From Niallia nealsonii (GTDB lineage Bacteria; Bacillota; Bacilli; Bacillales; Cytobacillaceae), in contig NZ_PISE01000004.1 in NCBI RefSeq assembly GCF_002835805.1, forward strand, positions 62,001 through 126,000: a stretch of 64,000 bases of DNA, written 5' to 3'. Below, piece after piece: positions 61,902 through 64,000 of this stretch (position 1 is the stretch's first letter; every line of letters starts with the position of its first letter). A program made the translations under genes and the position numbers. The notes under the pieces were generated by a model. The model was not told the DNA's origin. It saw nothing but the letters and a program-made list of their open reading frames with translations, and ran no database searches.

Positions 61902-63074
61902 TTGATCTTTCATTGTGATACAAAAATAATAATAGGAAATAAATCGACGCGAAAATTATCTGCTATTTTAAAGGAGAATTTTCCTAATGTTCGGCGCATT
62001 ATGATTGTAACAGATAGGGGGCTGGTGCAATTAGGCATGATTCAGCCAATAATTGAAAGGTTAAGAGAATCAGATTATTTTGTTGTCGTATTTGATGATG
62101 TTTCTCAAAATCCACGAGATATCGAGTGTTTAAAGGGTGCTGAAATGTTTAAAGAAAATGACATTGATCTAGTGCTGGCTGTGGGAGGGGGCAGTCCTAT
62201 TGATACAGCGAAAACTATTGCGCTGATAGGGCCTAACGGCGGTACACCATTAGAGTATTTTGAGAAAAAACGGGAGTATCAAAATATAAAGCCGATTTGC
62301 TGTATTCCAACAACAGCAGGAACTGGATCGGAAGTAACTCGTTCAGCGGTAATTACCATTGCTGCCAATCATCAAAAAATAACACTAAAGCATGCAAAAT
62401 TGCGTCCCGCACTCGCTGTTTTAGATGGGGAATTAACGTTAACTGTGCCTCCTAAGGTTACAGCAGCTACTGGTGTTGATGCATTAGTTCATGCAATAGA
62501 AGGATATACATGCAATGTTTCCAACCCAATATCCCAAAGTTTAGGTGCGGAAGCAATGAGAAAAATTATCCCTAATTTGCCGAAAGTTTATAGGGATGGA
62601 AAAAATTTAGAGGCCCGTTTAGAAATGCTAGAAGGAAGTTTGCTTGCTGGCATGTGTTTTGGTTCGGCAGATGTCGCAGCAGTTCACTGTTTAGCAGAAG
62701 CTTTAGGCAGTTTATATGATACTCCACATGGAATTGCTAATGCCGTATTTCTTCCATACGTTCTAGCGTTTAATGTAGAAGGAAATATAAAAACTCATGC
62801 AGAATTAGCGAAGATTATGAAATTTGCAAGGGAAAAAGAAGAAGGGGAAATAGCTGCTGCAAAATTAGTGAGCGGCATGAAAGAATTTACAAAAAAATTA
62901 GGGATTCCTAATTTAACAGAGATTCCAGGAGTTAATCGTAATGATATAAATAGATTAGCAGAGCTTGCATACATAAATAATTCCACAGCTAGCAATGTGA
63001 GAGAAATAACATTGGAAGACTATAAGATGATACTAAAAGAGGCCTTTTTAGAAGAAGAAAGAGCGTTGCTTTAA
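61902..63074 (+). CDS. Iron-containing alcohol dehydrogenase
   Basis: 390 residues, group III (Fe-type) NAD-dependent alcohol dehydrogenase. NAD motif GGGSPIDTAK (95-104), TTAGTGSEVT (137-146), and iron ligands Asp193, His197 (GVDALVHAIEGY), His262 and His276 (HCLAEALGSLYDTPHG). TTG start at 61902 with AAAGGGGAG upstream. Substrate could be a primary alcohol, 1,3-propanediol or similar. Single gene. Confidence 0.94.
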   Translation: MIFHCDTKIIIGNKSTRKLSAILKENFPNVRRIMIVTDRGLVQLGMIQPIIERLRESDYFVVVFDDVSQNPRDIECLKGAEMFKENDIDLVLAVGGGSPIDTAKTIALIGPNGGTPLEYFEKKREYQNIKPICCIPTTAGTGSEVTRSAVITIAANHQKITLKHAKLRPALAVLDGELTLTVPPKVTAATGVDALVHAIEGYTCNVSNPISQSLGAEAMRKIIPNLPKVYRDGKNLEARLEMLEGSLLAGMCFGSADVAAVHCLAEALGSLYDTPHGIANAVFLPYVLAFNVEGNIKTHAELAKIMKFAREKEEGEIAAAKLVSGMKEFTKKLGIPNLTEIPGVNRNDINRLAELAYINNSTASNVREITLEDYKMILKEAFLEEERALL

Positions 63075-63218
63075 GGTAATTTTCCTTTGGAATAGAGAGT
63101 ATGATTTTTCTTCATATAGAAAAATAAAGTTGATGTTATTGACAGTATTTCAAAAAACACTTAGTATTACGTTATATAACGTTATGTTATTTTTCAGCTT
63201 CATCTGATTATTTTACCA

Positions 63219-63402
63219 CGCATGAACAGGCTTGTGACCACCGCCTTGAGAGGATGAGAATCTAGGTGGGAGAAACTTGCTGGTAAAAGCCCGATATAAA
63301 AGAATACAGACTAAAGGCCTCATGTCCTTAGTCTATGTAAACTATATCTTTGACAACCAGTAGGGATGGAAAAAAGCTCCTACTGATTGAAGCTTCACTT
63401 GA
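63219..63402 (+). repeat. Dispersed repeat family A, diverged copy with insertion
   Basis: Starts CGCATGAACAGGCTTGTGAC, includes GAGAATCTAGGTGGG, and ends CTACTGATTGAAGCTTCACTT. About 60 bp in the middle, with a GACTAAAGG/CCTTAGTC hairpin at about 63310-63336, are not in the other copies. Confidence 0.75.
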
Positions 63403-63448
63403 TTTTAGAAAGAAGACAGCCATTTTTTAAGGAGAAAGGAGGGATGGT

Positions 63449-64000
63449 TTGTTAAATAACGGAAGCTCAATTCCTTTATATTTACAGTTGAAACAATCGA
63501 TTATGGAGGATATTCATCATAATATTTATTTGCCGGGGGAAAGACTTCCTACTGAACCAGAACTATGTGAAAAGTATAAAGTAAGTAGGATAACGGTTCG
63601 CAAAGCTGTATTAGATTTAGTAGAAGAAGGCTATCTTATCAAACAGCAAGGAAAAGGAACATTTGTCAAACAATTTAAAGTCAAAAGAGAGCTAGTAGCG
63701 GTTAATGGCTATTCCGAATATATGATTTCGGCTGGAATTACTCCACATCCCAAAATTATTTCTTATGCTGTGAAAGAAGCAACGAAGGATATGGCAGAGA
63801 AGCTTAATGCTCCCCTTAATAGTCATGTATTAGAATTAAAAAGATTATTATATTTTGATGATGAGCCGCTGTCTTATGAGATTTCCACTTATTCTTTAGA
63901 TTTATACTCCAATCTCATGCAGTTTGTTTGTGAAAATGCATCGATGCATAAAATTCTTAAAGAGTATTATGGGATTATTCCTGCTTGCAATAACAAAATT
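63449..64000 (+). CDS. GntR/HutC family transcriptional regulator, partial at window end
   Basis: 184 codons from TTG 63449 (AAAGGAGGG upstream), running off the right edge. GntR winged helix at about 8-75: IPLYLQLKQSIMEDIHHNIYLPGERLPTEPELCEKY, KVSRITVRKAVLDLVEEGYLIKQQGKGTFV. The UTRA ligand domain begins after residue 85 (ISAGITPHPKIISYAV, LKRLLYFDDEPLSYEISTY). HutC-type regulators sense amino sugars or other small metabolites; the target genes lie beyond the window. Confidence 0.93.
   Translation, partial: MLNNGSSIPLYLQLKQSIMEDIHHNIYLPGERLPTEPELCEKYKVSRITVRKAVLDLVEEGYLIKQQGKGTFVKQFKVKRELVAVNGYSEYMISAGITPHPKIISYAVKEATKDMAEKLNAPLNSHVLELKRLLYFDDEPLSYEISTYSLDLYSNLMQFVCENASMHKILKEYYGIIPACNNKI

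Overview
The window reads as chromosome of a low-GC, endospore-forming Bacillaceae bacterium. The reasons are spore germination receptor genes, strong AGGAGG ribosome binding sites with frequent TTG starts, a guanine riboswitch on xpt-pbuX, a BirA box on bioB, a ywbE gene and a sigma-D-like site on a chemoreceptor. The species cannot be named from this sequence alone. No rRNA, tRNA, CRISPR array, intact insertion sequence or prophage was seen.

Layout. 1-5000: end of a siderophore-binding protein, an aldo/keto reductase, an orphan GerB permease and small unknown genes. 4850-9850: two drug or stress modules (a DHA2-type MFS exporter with a divergent TetR; a metallo-hydrolase with a TetR in an operon) with biotin synthase between them. 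10150-14340: an MFS transporter, a decayed second copy of the metallo-hydrolase/TetR locus, a small secreted protein and PutP. 14390-21300: two tiny lysine/glutamate-rich genes with the same promoter architecture, and two large repetitive secreted proteins with a cupin protein between them. 21700-25600: an ABC transporter with its two-component system, and ywbE. 25600-33420: a nuclease/phosphatase-fold enzyme, an RpiR regulator, membrane proteins, a chemoreceptor and the xanthine salvage operon. 33650-45200: a LysR regulator facing a nine-gene cluster: a complete peptide-type ABC importer, an M20 amidohydrolase, a hydroxyacid dehydrogenase, a CapA-like protein and a DUF3830 protein. 45650-50130: YkvA, a lone sigma factor, a secreted subtilase and an RsbR fragment. 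50500-58550: NupC, then a germinant receptor operon in the order A-C-B-B-B on the minus strand. 58770-64000: a frameshifted soluble chemoreceptor, an oligo-1,6-glucosidase, an iron alcohol dehydrogenase and the start of a GntR/HutC regulator.

How the genes work together. The 35.4-45.2 kb cluster looks like one catabolic unit: import of a small amide or N-carbamoyl/peptide-like compound, hydrolysis by the M20 enzyme, and further processing by the dehydrogenase and CapA/DUF3830 proteins. Its substrate is not identifiable here, and it is the best candidate for an undescribed system. The germination operon supplies one GerA and one GerC with three GerB paralogues, which could give alternative germinant specificities.

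The intergenic DNA carries at least four families of dispersed repeats: a palindrome-containing family of about 155 bp, a roughly 180 bp GC-rich element present twice, a 141 bp element with imperfect terminal inverted repeats, and a short family around an ATAGCTATTTTTCGACAAAA-like core. One pair of the last family forms 47 bp direct repeats around the MFS/TetR module. Gene decay is visible at four or five places.
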